Shown here in pieces: positions 1-8,489 of a stretch of 64,000 bases of DNA. Positions within the stretch are counted from its first letter, which is position 1, and the number at the start of each line of letters is the position of its first letter. The notes beneath the pieces are model-generated. The model ran no database searches, was not told where the DNA came from, and saw nothing but the letters and a program-made list of their open reading frames with translations. Origin of the DNA: Myxococcales bacterium 68-20. Lineage in GTDB: Bacteria; Myxococcota_A; Polyangia; Polyangiales; Polyangiaceae. The stretch is taken from positions 620,001-684,000 of the forward strand of contig MKVQ01000048.1 in the NCBI GenBank assembly GCA_001899635.1, read 5' to 3'. The position numbers and the translations under genes were made by a program.

Positions 1-2
1 CG

Positions 3-410
3 CGCGCGGCCCTCCTCACGGAGCTTCTGCGCGCGCGCGCCCGTCGCGCCGACGCGCCGTCTCGCCCGACGCTCGAAGCGGTGCGCCGAATCGCGGCGTC
101 CGGCGGTCGAATCCGGGTGCGGGAGCTCGCCAACGACCTCGGCCTCGGCGAGCGACGTTTGCAGCAGCTGTTCCACCAGCACGTGGGCTTGTCACCGCGG
201 GCGATATGTCGACTGGCTCGCTTTCGCGACGTGCTCGGTCGATGCAGCCGGCGGAAGCAAGCCTGGGCGGAGCTCGCGCTCGACGGCGGCTTCTACGGTC
301 AGGCTCACTTCTCGAACGAGATCCGGGCGTTCACCGGCCTCACCCCCGGCGACCTCGCGCGCTCCGGAGATTTCGGGTTCCTCCAAGAAGACTGCCTCGC
401 GCGCAGCTAG
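3..410 (+). CDS. AraC-family transcriptional regulator, C-terminal part (5' end outside window)
   Basis: The reading frame is open from the first bases of the window, so the true start and the N-terminal sensor domain lie upstream. What remains is the C-terminal DNA-binding domain of AraC/XylS regulators. The first helix-turn-helix is around RELANDLGLGERRLQQLF. The second falls in the segment with the family pattern A-x-x-x-GFYGQAHFSNEIRAFTG, followed by the usual L-T-P-G-x-L tail. The SDR gene starts 10 bases after the stop on the same strand, so the two may be co-transcribed and the regulator may control the oxidoreductase. That link is inferred from position only. Confidence 0.85.
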   Translation, partial: RAALLTELLRARARRADAPSRPTLEAVRRIAASGGRIRVRELANDLGLGERRLQQLFHQHVGLSPRAICRLARFRDVLGRCSRRKQAWAELALDGGFYGQAHFSNEIRAFTGLTPGDLARSGDFGFLQEDCLARS

Positions 411-420
411 GGTCTGTCGC

Positions 421-1302
421 ATGCAAACCCTCCGAGATCGAATCGCCATCGTCACGGGTGCGAGCCGCGGCGCTGGCCGCGGGATCGCCGTCGAGCTCGG
501 CGCTGCCGGCGCCACCGTTTACGTCACCGGACGGAGCACCCACAGCGCTCCCGCCTCCGGCTATGGGAGCTTTCTCGAGAGCACCGGGATGAGCGTGATG
601 CCCGGCTCGATCGACGACGCGGCCGATGAGGTGACCGCCGCCGGCGGCCGCGGCATCCCCGTCCGCTGCGACCACACCGATTCAACTCAGGTCCAAGCGC
701 TCTTCGAACGGGTGGAGCGCGAGCAAGGCAAGCTCGACATCCTCGTCAACAACGCGTGGGGCGGGCACGAGACGTTTTCACTCGCAGCTTTGAACGCTCC
801 CTTCTGGGAGCAACCGCTCGCGCACTGGCAATCGATGTTCGAGCACGGCGTGCGCAACCATGTTCTCGCATGCCAACTCGCCGCTCCGACCTTCCTCCGC
901 CAGAAACGTGGACTGATCGTCACGACGACGTTCTGGGATCGCGATCGCTACCTAAAGGGCAACCTCTTCTACGACCTCGCCAAGGCGGCGATGAATCGCC
1001 TCGCCTTCGCCGTTGCCGAGGAAATGCGCCCGCATGGCGTCACCTCGCTCGCGGTCTCTCCGGGCTGGATGCGGACCGAGCTCGTGCTCGCCGGCCACGA
1101 GGCCGACGAGAGCAGCTGGCACACGCGCGCTGCTCTCGCCCGAACCGAGTCGCCGCGCTATCTCGGCCGCGCGGTCGCTGCCCTCGCCGCCGACCCCGAC
1201 GTCCGGAAGAAGAGCGGCACCGTCCAGCTCGTCGGCGAGCTCGCACGCGAGTACGGCTTCACCGACGTCGACGGCCGCGTGATCCCGCCGTTCGAGATCT
1301 GA
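421..1302 (+). CDS. SDR-family NAD(P)-dependent oxidoreductase (DHRS1-like)
   Basis: This 293-residue cytoplasmic enzyme is a short-chain dehydrogenase/reductase. The N-terminal Rossmann glycine motif TGASRGAGRGIA is near residues 13-24, the structural NNAW motif is near 109-112, and the catalytic Y-x-x-x-K is in YDLAKAAMNR near 184-193. A substrate loop follows, with the VSPGWMRTEL segment typical of the family. Length is slightly above the usual 250 because of an insertion after the cofactor motif, as in DHRS1-type members. The substrate cannot be told from sequence. The gene follows an AraC regulator fragment at 10 bases, a common arrangement for small inducible oxidoreductases. Confidence 0.88.
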   Translation: MQTLRDRIAIVTGASRGAGRGIAVELGAAGATVYVTGRSTHSAPASGYGSFLESTGMSVMPGSIDDAADEVTAAGGRGIPVRCDHTDSTQVQALFERVEREQGKLDILVNNAWGGHETFSLAALNAPFWEQPLAHWQSMFEHGVRNHVLACQLAAPTFLRQKRGLIVTTTFWDRDRYLKGNLFYDLAKAAMNRLAFAVAEEMRPHGVTSLAVSPGWMRTELVLAGHEADESSWHTRAALARTESPRYLGRAVAALAADPDVRKKSGTVQLVGELAREYGFTDVDGRVIPPFEI

Positions 1303-1337
1303 CGTGCGTGTACGCAAGGAAGGCACGTCCGCTTCCC

Positions 1338-1354
1338 CGCGGGTGACACCCGCG
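1338..1354 (+). terminator. GC-rich inverted repeat downstream of the SDR gene
   Basis: CGCGGGT and ACCCGCG are perfectly complementary around a 3-base loop, 35 bases after the SDR stop. There is no T-tract, so this is a possible terminator or attenuator in the 207-base gap before the DUF1554 lipoprotein. Confidence 0.3.
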
Positions 1355-1509
1355 CGCGAGAACACGTAGCTCAGCAGATCGACTCGGAGCCCCTTAAGAA
1401 GGTGGCCACCTCGCCGTTGGGGAGCGAACCGGATCCCTGTCCGCCGGTACGCGCGTGCCCGAAGAACCGGCGACGTGCGACCGGCTCCCTTCCTCGAATA
1501 CGAGAGTCG

Positions 1510-4500
1510 ATGAAAAAGCCGTCTTCACGCCGCCGTGTTGCAGCGCTGGGCCTCCTCGTTCCGTGTCTCGCCGCCCTCGTGGCGTGCTCGTCGGACGTCG
1601 GCGACACGCCCCGGTCGGAGCCCACTCCTCCCGACAACACGACGCCGGACCCGACGCCCCCTCCGCCGACGACGCCCGACGGCCAGGAAGATCTCGCGAG
1701 CCTCGTGTGGAAGCCCCAGTTCGCGCCCGACTACAACAACCTCACCGCTCACCCGTGGGTGGAGCCCGTCAGCAAGGCCCAGCAGGACACGGTGGTCGTT
1801 CGCGCGGACGAGCTCGAGTTCCTCGCGGCCGAGAGCCCCGAGGTCCGTGATTGGGCCGTCGGACGCGTCATCGTCTCCGCTCCCGGTGAAGGCGCGGGCA
1901 AAAACCCGCTCGGCTTTGCGCGGCGGGTCGTTTCGATCCGAGACGAGGGCGAGAAGATCATCGTCACGACCGAGAGCGTCGGTCTCGAGGACATCGTCAC
2001 CGGCGACTTCCAATCGACCTACGATCCCGCGAAGGCAACCGAGGTCGATCTGTCCAAGCTCGATCTCGAGTGGGCGGCCGCGAACCTCTACACGAGCTCG
2101 CCCTACGTCTACATGCCGGGCGAGCCGCTCCTCGACGACTACGCCCTCGACGAGCTCGACTACATGCCGGGCGATCCGTTCTTCGGCAAGATCGTGAAGG
2201 CCGTCGGCGGCGCCGCCAAGGCGGTCGTGAAGGTCGCGCAGAACGCCTACAGCGCGATCACGCCGTCGAGCTTCAACGGCTCGATCTCGATGTCGCCGTC
2301 GATCAGCGGAGGCGGCTCCTTCGATCTGTTCCGCAACATGCAGTACAAGAAGCAGCTCAACGGCGGACGCTACCCCGTCGAGCTGTACATCAAGGGCAGC
2401 GCGGACGTCACCGCATCGGCCCTGGTCAATCCGGGCTTCCAGGTCGGAGCGACGATCCCGAACGTCCTCCACAACAAGGCCGATCGCTTCGCAAGCTGGA
2501 TCAACGTCGACGCGCGCGCGGAGGCGAAGGTCGGCCTCAACTTCGACCTCGAAGCCGGGATCTCGTCCGCCGGAGGCAAGGCAGGGAGCGCGCTCGAGGC
2601 GTCGCTCGAAAAGGACGCCGCCCTCGCACAGGACGTCCTCACGCGCGCGCGGACGTCGATGTTCGGCGATCCGGACATGAAGCCCGCCGGTGGCTGGCGG
2701 CGGCCGATCTGGATCTCGAAACCGTCCACCCAGGTGCTCATGGCGGGCCCCGTCCCCGTGGTCCTCGTCTCCACCGTGCAGGTCGACGTCGAGTGTGGCT
2801 TCGAAGCGAAGGCCTCGATCACGGGCAAGGTCGCGTTCGAGCAGGCGTACACCTTCAAGTTCAACGCGCGCTACGAGTCCGGTTCCAACCCGAAGCTGAC
2901 CGGCCCGACGTTCGACAAGCGCTCGCGTCGCGACGTCCAGGTGCTCGGCAGCGGAAGCCTCGCGGTCACCTGCGGGCTCATCCCGCGCATCAACACGATG
3001 CTCTACGACACCGCCGGCATCAACGTCGGCATGCGCGCGTCGCTGGTCGCTCAGGCGAGCTACCAGTCCAAGTGCGCCGAGACGACGACCACGCCGAAAG
3101 GCGAGGTCGGCGTGGGTCTCTACGGCAACCTCGGCCTCCAGCTCGGGGCGCGCGTCCAGGCGCCCGGCTCGAGCTACGCGGGCAAGGCAGGCCAGAGCGC
3201 CGGCTTCGACATCGGCCCGATCGAGCCGTGGAACACGCAGTTCAGCATCTACGAGCACACCTGGCAGCTCGCTCGCGGTCCGGGCTACTGCACGCCGCTC
3301 TGCATGAACGGGACGCGTGACGCGGCCGAGACCGACGTCGACTGCGGCGGCGGCGCCTGCCAGACCTGCGCACCGGAGAAGAAGTGCAAGGTCAACTCCG
3401 ACTGCAAGAGCGGCACGAGCTGCAGCGGCGGCAAGTGCAAGGCGACACCGTGCTCCGACGGCGTCGTCTCCGGCTCCGAGACCGACATCGACTGCGGAGG
3501 CACCTGCGCCACGAAGTGCAGCGTGGGCAAGGGATGCCAGTCGGCCGCCGACTGCGCCTCCGGCTACTGCAAGCGGAGCGCGAGCGCCGGTCTCGGCGTC
3601 TGCGTGGCCGATCACTGCGCGGACGGTGTGCGCAACGGCGACGAGTCCGGCGTCGACTGCGGCGGCGCCACGTGCGGGAAGTGCAAGACCGGCGCGCTGA
3701 GCGCGGTCGACAACGATTGCGAGAGCGGCTTCTCCGACGGCACCTACTGCGTGGCCTCGAGCTGCCAGGATCGCAAGGTCTCCGCCGGCGAGTCCGACAT
3801 CGACTGCGGTGGCAATAGTGCGTGCAACCGATGCGGCGTCGGCCAGTCGTGCACCGCCCACGCCGATTGCAGCCGCGGTCCTCACGCCCTCCTTTGCGTT
3901 GCGGGCAAGTGCTCGCGCCCGCTCGCCGTCGGTTGCGACGACGGCGCGTGGACGGGCAACGAGACCGATGTCGACTGCGGCGGCAGCTGCGGCGCGACCT
4001 GTCAGAACGGCAACGCGTGCAAGCTCGACGCTGACTGCATCTCGGGCAACTGCCTCGCCGGAGCGTGCGTGGAGTGCGTGAGCGGAGCTCAGTGCGCGAG
4101 CAACGTCTGCAGCGCGAGCCACACGTGCTCGGCTCCGAGCTGCAACGACCAGACGAAGAACGGTAACGAGACCGACGTCGACTGCGGCGGGTCGTGCTCG
4201 ACCAAGTGCGCCGTCGGCAAGGCGTGCTCGGTGGGAGCCGACTGCGCGAGCGGCGACTGCCAGGCGAGCGTCTGCAAGGCTCCCCCGGCCAGGGACGTCC
4301 TCGTCTTCGTGAGCAGCGCGGCGTATGACGGCAACCTCGGCGGCCTTGCCGGCGCGGATGCGAAGTGCCAGGCGCTCGCCGGCGTGGCCCGTCTGCCGGG
4401 CACGTACAAGGCGTTCCTCTCCGACAGCACGACCTCCGCGTCGGCGCGGCTCAGCCGACCGGGAGGCGCCTACAAGCTGGTCGACGGCACCGTCGTGGCA

Positions 4501-4755
4501 GCAGACTCGGCCGCGTTCTTCTCGAGCACCCATGCCTCCCCCTTCCTCCTCGACGAGAAGGGCATTGCGACCGGGGGCGAGGTGTGGACCGGCTCGAATT
4601 TCAGCGGAACGGGCTCGGGCGGCTGCGGCGACTGGACGTCGACCTCGGGCACCGCTCAGGTCGGCGCCGCATGGCAAGCGACCTCGCAGTGGGCGAGCCT
4701 CTACATGCAGCACTGCAACCGGACCAACGTGCACCTCTACTGCATCCAGCAGTAG
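1510..4755 (+). CDS. large Cys-rich lipoprotein with six Cys modules and C-terminal DUF1554 domain
   Basis: A predicted surface or outer-membrane lipoprotein of 1081 residues. I chose the ATG at 1510 because a basic n-region, hydrophobic stretch and lipobox (LVAC, Cys near residue 26) follow directly; the open frame extends further upstream without a signal peptide. A Thr/Pro-rich linker is followed by a ~540-residue region I do not recognise. Six tandem modules (about 3298-4210) follow, with the pattern C-x-D-G...G-x-E-x-D-x-DCGG-x-x-C-x-x-C and interspersed C-x-x-x-x-DC spacers. The last ~150 residues match DUF1554, a C-type-lectin/endostatin-like fold known from Leptospira and myxobacteria. 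It stands alone, with a hairpin on each side. Its Cys modules differ from those of the sigma cassettes. Confidence 0.85.
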   Translation: MKKPSSRRRVAALGLLVPCLAALVACSSDVGDTPRSEPTPPDNTTPDPTPPPPTTPDGQEDLASLVWKPQFAPDYNNLTAHPWVEPVSKAQQDTVVVRADELEFLAAESPEVRDWAVGRVIVSAPGEGAGKNPLGFARRVVSIRDEGEKIIVTTESVGLEDIVTGDFQSTYDPAKATEVDLSKLDLEWAAANLYTSSPYVYMPGEPLLDDYALDELDYMPGDPFFGKIVKAVGGAAKAVVKVAQNAYSAITPSSFNGSISMSPSISGGGSFDLFRNMQYKKQLNGGRYPVELYIKGSADVTASALVNPGFQVGATIPNVLHNKADRFASWINVDARAEAKVGLNFDLEAGISSAGGKAGSALEASLEKDAALAQDVLTRARTSMFGDPDMKPAGGWRRPIWISKPSTQVLMAGPVPVVLVSTVQVDVECGFEAKASITGKVAFEQAYTFKFNARYESGSNPKLTGPTFDKRSRRDVQVLGSGSLAVTCGLIPRINTMLYDTAGINVGMRASLVAQASYQSKCAETTTTPKGEVGVGLYGNLGLQLGARVQAPGSSYAGKAGQSAGFDIGPIEPWNTQFSIYEHTWQLARGPGYCTPLCMNGTRDAAETDVDCGGGACQTCAPEKKCKVNSDCKSGTSCSGGKCKATPCSDGVVSGSETDIDCGGTCATKCSVGKGCQSAADCASGYCKRSASAGLGVCVADHCADGVRNGDESGVDCGGATCGKCKTGALSAVDNDCESGFSDGTYCVASSCQDRKVSAGESDIDCGGNSACNRCGVGQSCTAHADCSRGPHALLCVAGKCSRPLAVGCDDGAWTGNETDVDCGGSCGATCQNGNACKLDADCISGNCLAGACVECVSGAQCASNVCSASHTCSAPSCNDQTKNGNETDVDCGGSCSTKCAVGKACSVGADCASGDCQASVCKAPPARDVLVFVSSAAYDGNLGGLAGADAKCQALAGVARLPGTYKAFLSDSTTSASARLSRPGGAYKLVDGTVVAADSAAFFSSTHASPFLLDEKGIATGGEVWTGSNFSGTGSGGCGDWTSTSGTAQVGAAWQATSQWASLYMQHCNRTNVHLYCIQQ

Positions 4756-4784
4756 CCCACGCACGACGCCAGCGCCGGTGAGTG

Positions 4785-4817
4785 AAGCGGAGGATCGCCA
4801 CGCGCGGTCCTCCGCTT
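4785..4817 (+). terminator. intrinsic terminator after the DUF1554 lipoprotein gene
   Basis: A perfect 10-bp stem (AAGCGGAGGA at 4785-4794 with TCCTCCGCTT at 4808-4817) encloses a 13-base loop and is followed by a T-rich TCGTTCTCG. It lies between convergent genes and could serve both, but the T-rich side favours the plus strand. Confidence 0.65.
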
Positions 4818-4830
4818 TCGTTCTCGTGAA

Positions 4831-7017
4831 TCAGGCGAGCCGCCAGCGACGATGCACGAACATGACCGCAACGACGAGAAGCGCGACGAACGAGACTGCC
4901 CCGCGCCCCCGCGACGTCGTACAACCGGCCCCGCGGGCGCCGATGCTCACCGACTCGCCCGAGGACGACGCATCGGGAGCTGCCCCTGCATCGACATCGC
5001 GAGGCTCGGCAGCGCCGAAGGAGACGGTGAGACCGTCGTAGGCGCCATCCCCTTCCCCTTCGTTGGCGATCTGGAGATAAGCGACGCGAGCTCCCGCAGG
5101 CACGTCGAGCTCCGCGAAGAGTGACGCTCCGCCCTCGGGAACGACGCGCGCCGACGCGTCGGACGACACCTCGTTCGCGCCGTCGCGGCTCCACCGGATG
5201 GGACGATCCCACGACGCGAGGACCACCGGTCGAAACGGCGTCCCCTCGCGACCGAACAGCGGCGGAGACATGCGCCGCGCCGCGAAGGCGAGCGTGACCT
5301 TGCCGGCGCCGGGAGGGATCTCGGTCCGGAGCTGCATCATACCGGGCGCGATCACCTCGGCCGTCGCGTCCGTCCCCGGCGCCGCGAACCAACCTACTGG
5401 AGCGCGCAGCGGCGCGTCGGGCGCGAGCGTCACGATCGAAGAGCAGCGCGGGAGGATCCCGCCCCGAGCGAGCTCTTGTTCGAGGAGCGGCTCGGCAGAA
5501 GGGAGCTCCGCTCGTAGCGCCACACGGAGGAACGCGGCTAGCTCCTCGAAGCCGAGATCGCGCCGGCCGGGAGACAATCCGAGCGCGCGGTAGACGGCAG
5601 CATCGAATGCGCCGCGGCTCGATTCGTCGAGCGCTCGTCGCGTTCGCCAGAGCGCGCCGGATAGGACGCGCGAGTCGTTGTGAGCCTCACCCACAATCGA
5701 TCGCGGACAGGCCTCGTCGCCGTCGATCGATCGCAAAGCCGCAGTCGCCGCCGCCGATTCACTCGCCGCGTATTCGCCGACGACGGGATCGTTCGTCAGG
5801 GCCGCCGCGAAGTAGTCCGCGATCGCCTCGCCGATCGCCTCCGGCTCCGCGGTGATCCCCTCCTCGGTGAGCCGCCACCCGCTCACGCGAAGCGTTGCAT
5901 CGACGAGCGCATGGGTCACCTCGTGCGCAACGACGTCACCGTCGTAGGCGAAGTCGACCTTCGTCCCCTGACCGAACCAGACTGCGCCGCGTGTCACGCC
6001 GTAGAGCGCGCGAAACGTCTCGCCTTCCGAAGCCCCTGCTCCCGGAAGGAAGAACGCTCCTGCATACGAGACGAGCTCTGCGTCCAGCGCCCCCGCGGCG
6101 TCGAGATCACCTTCGAGCAGCCCGGGCGCGATCCGGAGCGAGGTCACGAGCTCGAGCGGGCGCTCCGCCAATGCCGGCACCTCGGTGCCGCCATCGAGAA
6201 CGCGAAAGAGCTCGAGCACGCGGGCGGCATGGAAGAAGGCCGAGGCCTCCGCGAACGCGTCGGCCTGCTCGCGCCCGAGCCGAGGCTCCGGCCGCGGCGG
6301 CTCGACGAAGTCGCCGGCCCCCGACGCGAGCGCGACCTGTTCGAGCCCACACACGCGGATCGCGCGCGTCGCTCCCGCGAACGCGATCGTCCGCGTCCCG
6401 CCGCGATCGACGCAGCTCCGCCCCATGAGATCGGCGCTCGTCAGCCGATCGCCGCTCGTCGCGAACGGCAGCGGCAGGAGCGCCGGGCTCGGCGTCCGCG
6501 TCGGATTCTCGGGATACGTGAGCACGCTGGCGTGCTTGATCTGGTCGCGGGCTTCGAGCACTCGACCGGTCACCGCATCGACGACGATCCGCGGCGCCGT
6601 CGGAAGCCCGTGCGCGCGACGCGGCGCGATGACGTAGGCGAGCGTCCCTCCACGAGGGCCCGCGTGCACGACGAGCCGCGCGTCGTCCTCGTCGATCGGC
6701 GCCCGCGAGAACGGTCGCGCCCGCATCGCGGCATCGGCGCGCGAGAGCACTGGACGCACGTTGTGGGGCAACGCGCGCTCGACGTCATGCACCTCGAGCG
6801 CGCCCCACGTCACCACTCCGCGACCGAGGACGGGCAGGCCGTGGAACACCTGCTCGCGTCGAACCACGTCACGATGGCGCGCCGTTGGCGTCGCGAGCGC
6901 CACGGACTCGACCGCGAGGGCGGGCGCTCTACCGAGCTGCGGCCGCGCCTCGGCGCTCGCCGAGCACGTCGTCATCAGCGAGGCCACGAAGCAGAACGAA
7001 TGCGCAAGTCGTCGCAC
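4831..7017 (-). CDS. secreted thermolysin-like (gluzincin) metalloprotease with FTP-type propeptide and MYXO-CTERM-like tail
   Basis: A predicted exported zinc endopeptidase of 728 residues with a GTG start. A signal peptide covers residues 1-22. An FTP-like propeptide segment (VFHGLPVLGRGVV, residues 57-69) is followed by a PepSY-like part. The zinc site HEVTH is at 365-369, with the third ligand probably E397 in AIGEAIADYF, the arrangement of M4/M36 gluzincins. A C-terminal domain of unknown type follows. The last 33 residues carry G-C-T-T, a hydrophobic helix and an RRWR basic end, resembling the MYXO-CTERM sorting signal that anchors proteins to the outer surface. It is divergent from the membrane-protein gene at 7266. 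The exact peptidase family is uncertain. Confidence 0.8.
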   Translation of the reverse strand: MRRLAHSFCFVASLMTTCSASAEARPQLGRAPALAVESVALATPTARHRDVVRREQVFHGLPVLGRGVVTWGALEVHDVERALPHNVRPVLSRADAAMRARPFSRAPIDEDDARLVVHAGPRGGTLAYVIAPRRAHGLPTAPRIVVDAVTGRVLEARDQIKHASVLTYPENPTRTPSPALLPLPFATSGDRLTSADLMGRSCVDRGGTRTIAFAGATRAIRVCGLEQVALASGAGDFVEPPRPEPRLGREQADAFAEASAFFHAARVLELFRVLDGGTEVPALAERPLELVTSLRIAPGLLEGDLDAAGALDAELVSYAGAFFLPGAGASEGETFRALYGVTRGAVWFGQGTKVDFAYDGDVVAHEVTHALVDATLRVSGWRLTEEGITAEPEAIGEAIADYFAAALTNDPVVGEYAASESAAATAALRSIDGDEACPRSIVGEAHNDSRVLSGALWRTRRALDESSRGAFDAAVYRALGLSPGRRDLGFEELAAFLRVALRAELPSAEPLLEQELARGGILPRCSSIVTLAPDAPLRAPVGWFAAPGTDATAEVIAPGMMQLRTEIPPGAGKVTLAFAARRMSPPLFGREGTPFRPVVLASWDRPIRWSRDGANEVSSDASARVVPEGGASLFAELDVPAGARVAYLQIANEGEGDGAYDGLTVSFGAAEPRDVDAGAAPDASSSGESVSIGARGAGCTTSRGRGAVSFVALLVVAVMFVHRRWRLA

Positions 7018-7265
7018 GCGTCGCTACTTCAGCCAGTTTCTCGCTCCAGTTCAAGGACGCCGAGAGCAGCCTCCACCTCCCCCTCTCACCTCGCCGAAGC
7101 TCGACGGTGCGAACGGTCGATGAAGGCGCCCCGCTCGCGACGTTCGTGGATATCGATTAAGCGACATTGAAGGTCTGGGCGCACACCGATCGACCGCGAC
7201 CGACAGCATTTGCCGATCTGCTCGTCTCGTTCTGTGAGCTCCTCACCTGAGGTCGAGCGGATGAG

Positions 7266-8381
7266 ATGAGCGAGGGTATCGTCGTTCGAGTGGTCGATGT
7301 CACTGAGCGCCGCGCGCTCGGATGGCTCGTCGCGGTCTCGGCCGGGCTCGGAACGGCGGCGATCATGCTCCACATGTGGAGTCCTCACGCTGCGCTCGGC
7401 ATCGCGAGGGTCTGGTCGTTCGGGATCGCGGCTGCCGTGTGGGCAGGAGGAACGCTTCTGCAATGGCGGCCTCGTCCGTGGGTGACGACGGCGATCATCC
7501 ACGACAACACCTTGCACCTCGGACGACGGACGGTTCCGCTCGCGCAGATGACCGGGGTCAAGGTCGCGCGCGGCCGGCGTGGATTCAGCGTTGCGATCGG
7601 CGAGCGCCAGCGCGGCGGACAGTTCCTCGAGATCGAGCGCGAGCCGGAAGCACATCGACTCGTCGAGCAGCTCGGCCTGACATGGCCGGGAACGAGAGCA
7701 TGCCGGTTCACGATGCGGGGAGACCTCCTGCGCACCACGCAGCAGCTCGTGAGCGCGATCGGAATCGTAAGCGCGCTCTCCTATGCGATCGCGATCGGCG
7801 CGCTCGATGGCCTCGACCTGAAGGTGCTCTTCGGCTTCCCTCCGCTCCTCGCGGGGATCCTCGCGAGCGTCCTCTTCGTCGCGCAGCCGCTCATGAGAAG
7901 CGTCGTTCGGATCGGCCAAGAGCGCCCGCCCGCTGGCCCCGGCGCACACAGCGCGGTCGACGATCACCTGAGGCTCCATCAAGCCGCCGCGGTGAGCGCG
8001 GACTCGGCGGAGGCATCCGAAGCCCCTACCGCCTTGCACGCCCGCATCCTCGACCAGGGCCAAGAGACGACACGCTCGTGGCTCGAGCGTCTCGACACCG
8101 TCGGTGAAGGTGAATCCAGAGTCGCCTACCGGAGCGATGCTCCCACCGCCGAAGAGCTTCGCCAGATCGCCGAGAACGAAGCCGCGCCGGCAAAAGCTCG
8201 ACTCGGAGCGCTTCGTCTTCTCGCGCGTCGTCACGGTGGGGTCCCGGAAGACCTCCGCGCTCGCGTGACGAACGATCTCGGTCGACGTGTTCGCATCGTG
8301 GTCGAGCCGAATGCGAACTTCGAGGCTGCCGCCGACGAGCTCGAAGCCCTCGGCCCCGCGTTCCGCGCCCGCCTCGACTAG
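7266..8381 (+). CDS. hypothetical membrane protein with PH-like segment
   Basis: I do not recognise this 371-residue protein as a named family. Two hydrophobic helices lie near residues 18-38 and 48-66. A short soluble part follows whose pattern (W-V-T-T-A-I-I-x-D-x-x-L-x-L-G-x-R-x-V-P-L) resembles bacterial PH-like membrane proteins. Two further helices lie near 158-178 and 187-212, and the tail is long, charged and helical. The last ~70 residues look like a helical bundle (E-E-L-R-Q-I-A-E-N-E, K-A-R-L-G-A-L-R-L-L). The ATG at 7266 follows a 248-base divergent region shared with the metalloprotease. It converges on cassette A, with a hairpin between them. Confidence 0.6.
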   Translation: MSEGIVVRVVDVTERRALGWLVAVSAGLGTAAIMLHMWSPHAALGIARVWSFGIAAAVWAGGTLLQWRPRPWVTTAIIHDNTLHLGRRTVPLAQMTGVKVARGRRGFSVAIGERQRGGQFLEIEREPEAHRLVEQLGLTWPGTRACRFTMRGDLLRTTQQLVSAIGIVSALSYAIAIGALDGLDLKVLFGFPPLLAGILASVLFVAQPLMRSVVRIGQERPPAGPGAHSAVDDHLRLHQAAAVSADSAEASEAPTALHARILDQGQETTRSWLERLDTVGEGESRVAYRSDAPTAEELRQIAENEAAPAKARLGALRLLARRHGGVPEDLRARVTNDLGRRVRIVVEPNANFEAAADELEALGPAFRARLD

Positions 8382-8431
8382 GGCTGGGTGCGCGTGTCGC
8401 CGAAGCTACGAGAGGCTTGCCATGGATCATG

Positions 8432-8463
8432 CGGCCCTGCATCTCTGCGGAGATGCGAGGCCG
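8432..8463. terminator. bidirectional hairpin between convergent genes
   Basis: GCATCTC (8439-8445) pairs with GAGATGC (8450-8456) around a TGCG loop. After one wobble and one mismatch the stem continues with CGGCC (8432-8436) against GGCCG (8459-8463). It sits in the 108-base gap between the end of the membrane-protein gene and the end of cassette A. No strong T-tract is present. Confidence 0.5.
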
Positions 8464-8489
8464 TATTCGACTTCGCGATGAGTAGGGGC

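Noticed and set aside
1525-4764. Open frame of over 1000 codons antisense to the DUF1554 lipoprotein
   Set aside because: Arg/Ala/Val-rich antisense shadow typical of high-GC DNA. The plus strand has a signal peptide, Cys modules and DUF1554.
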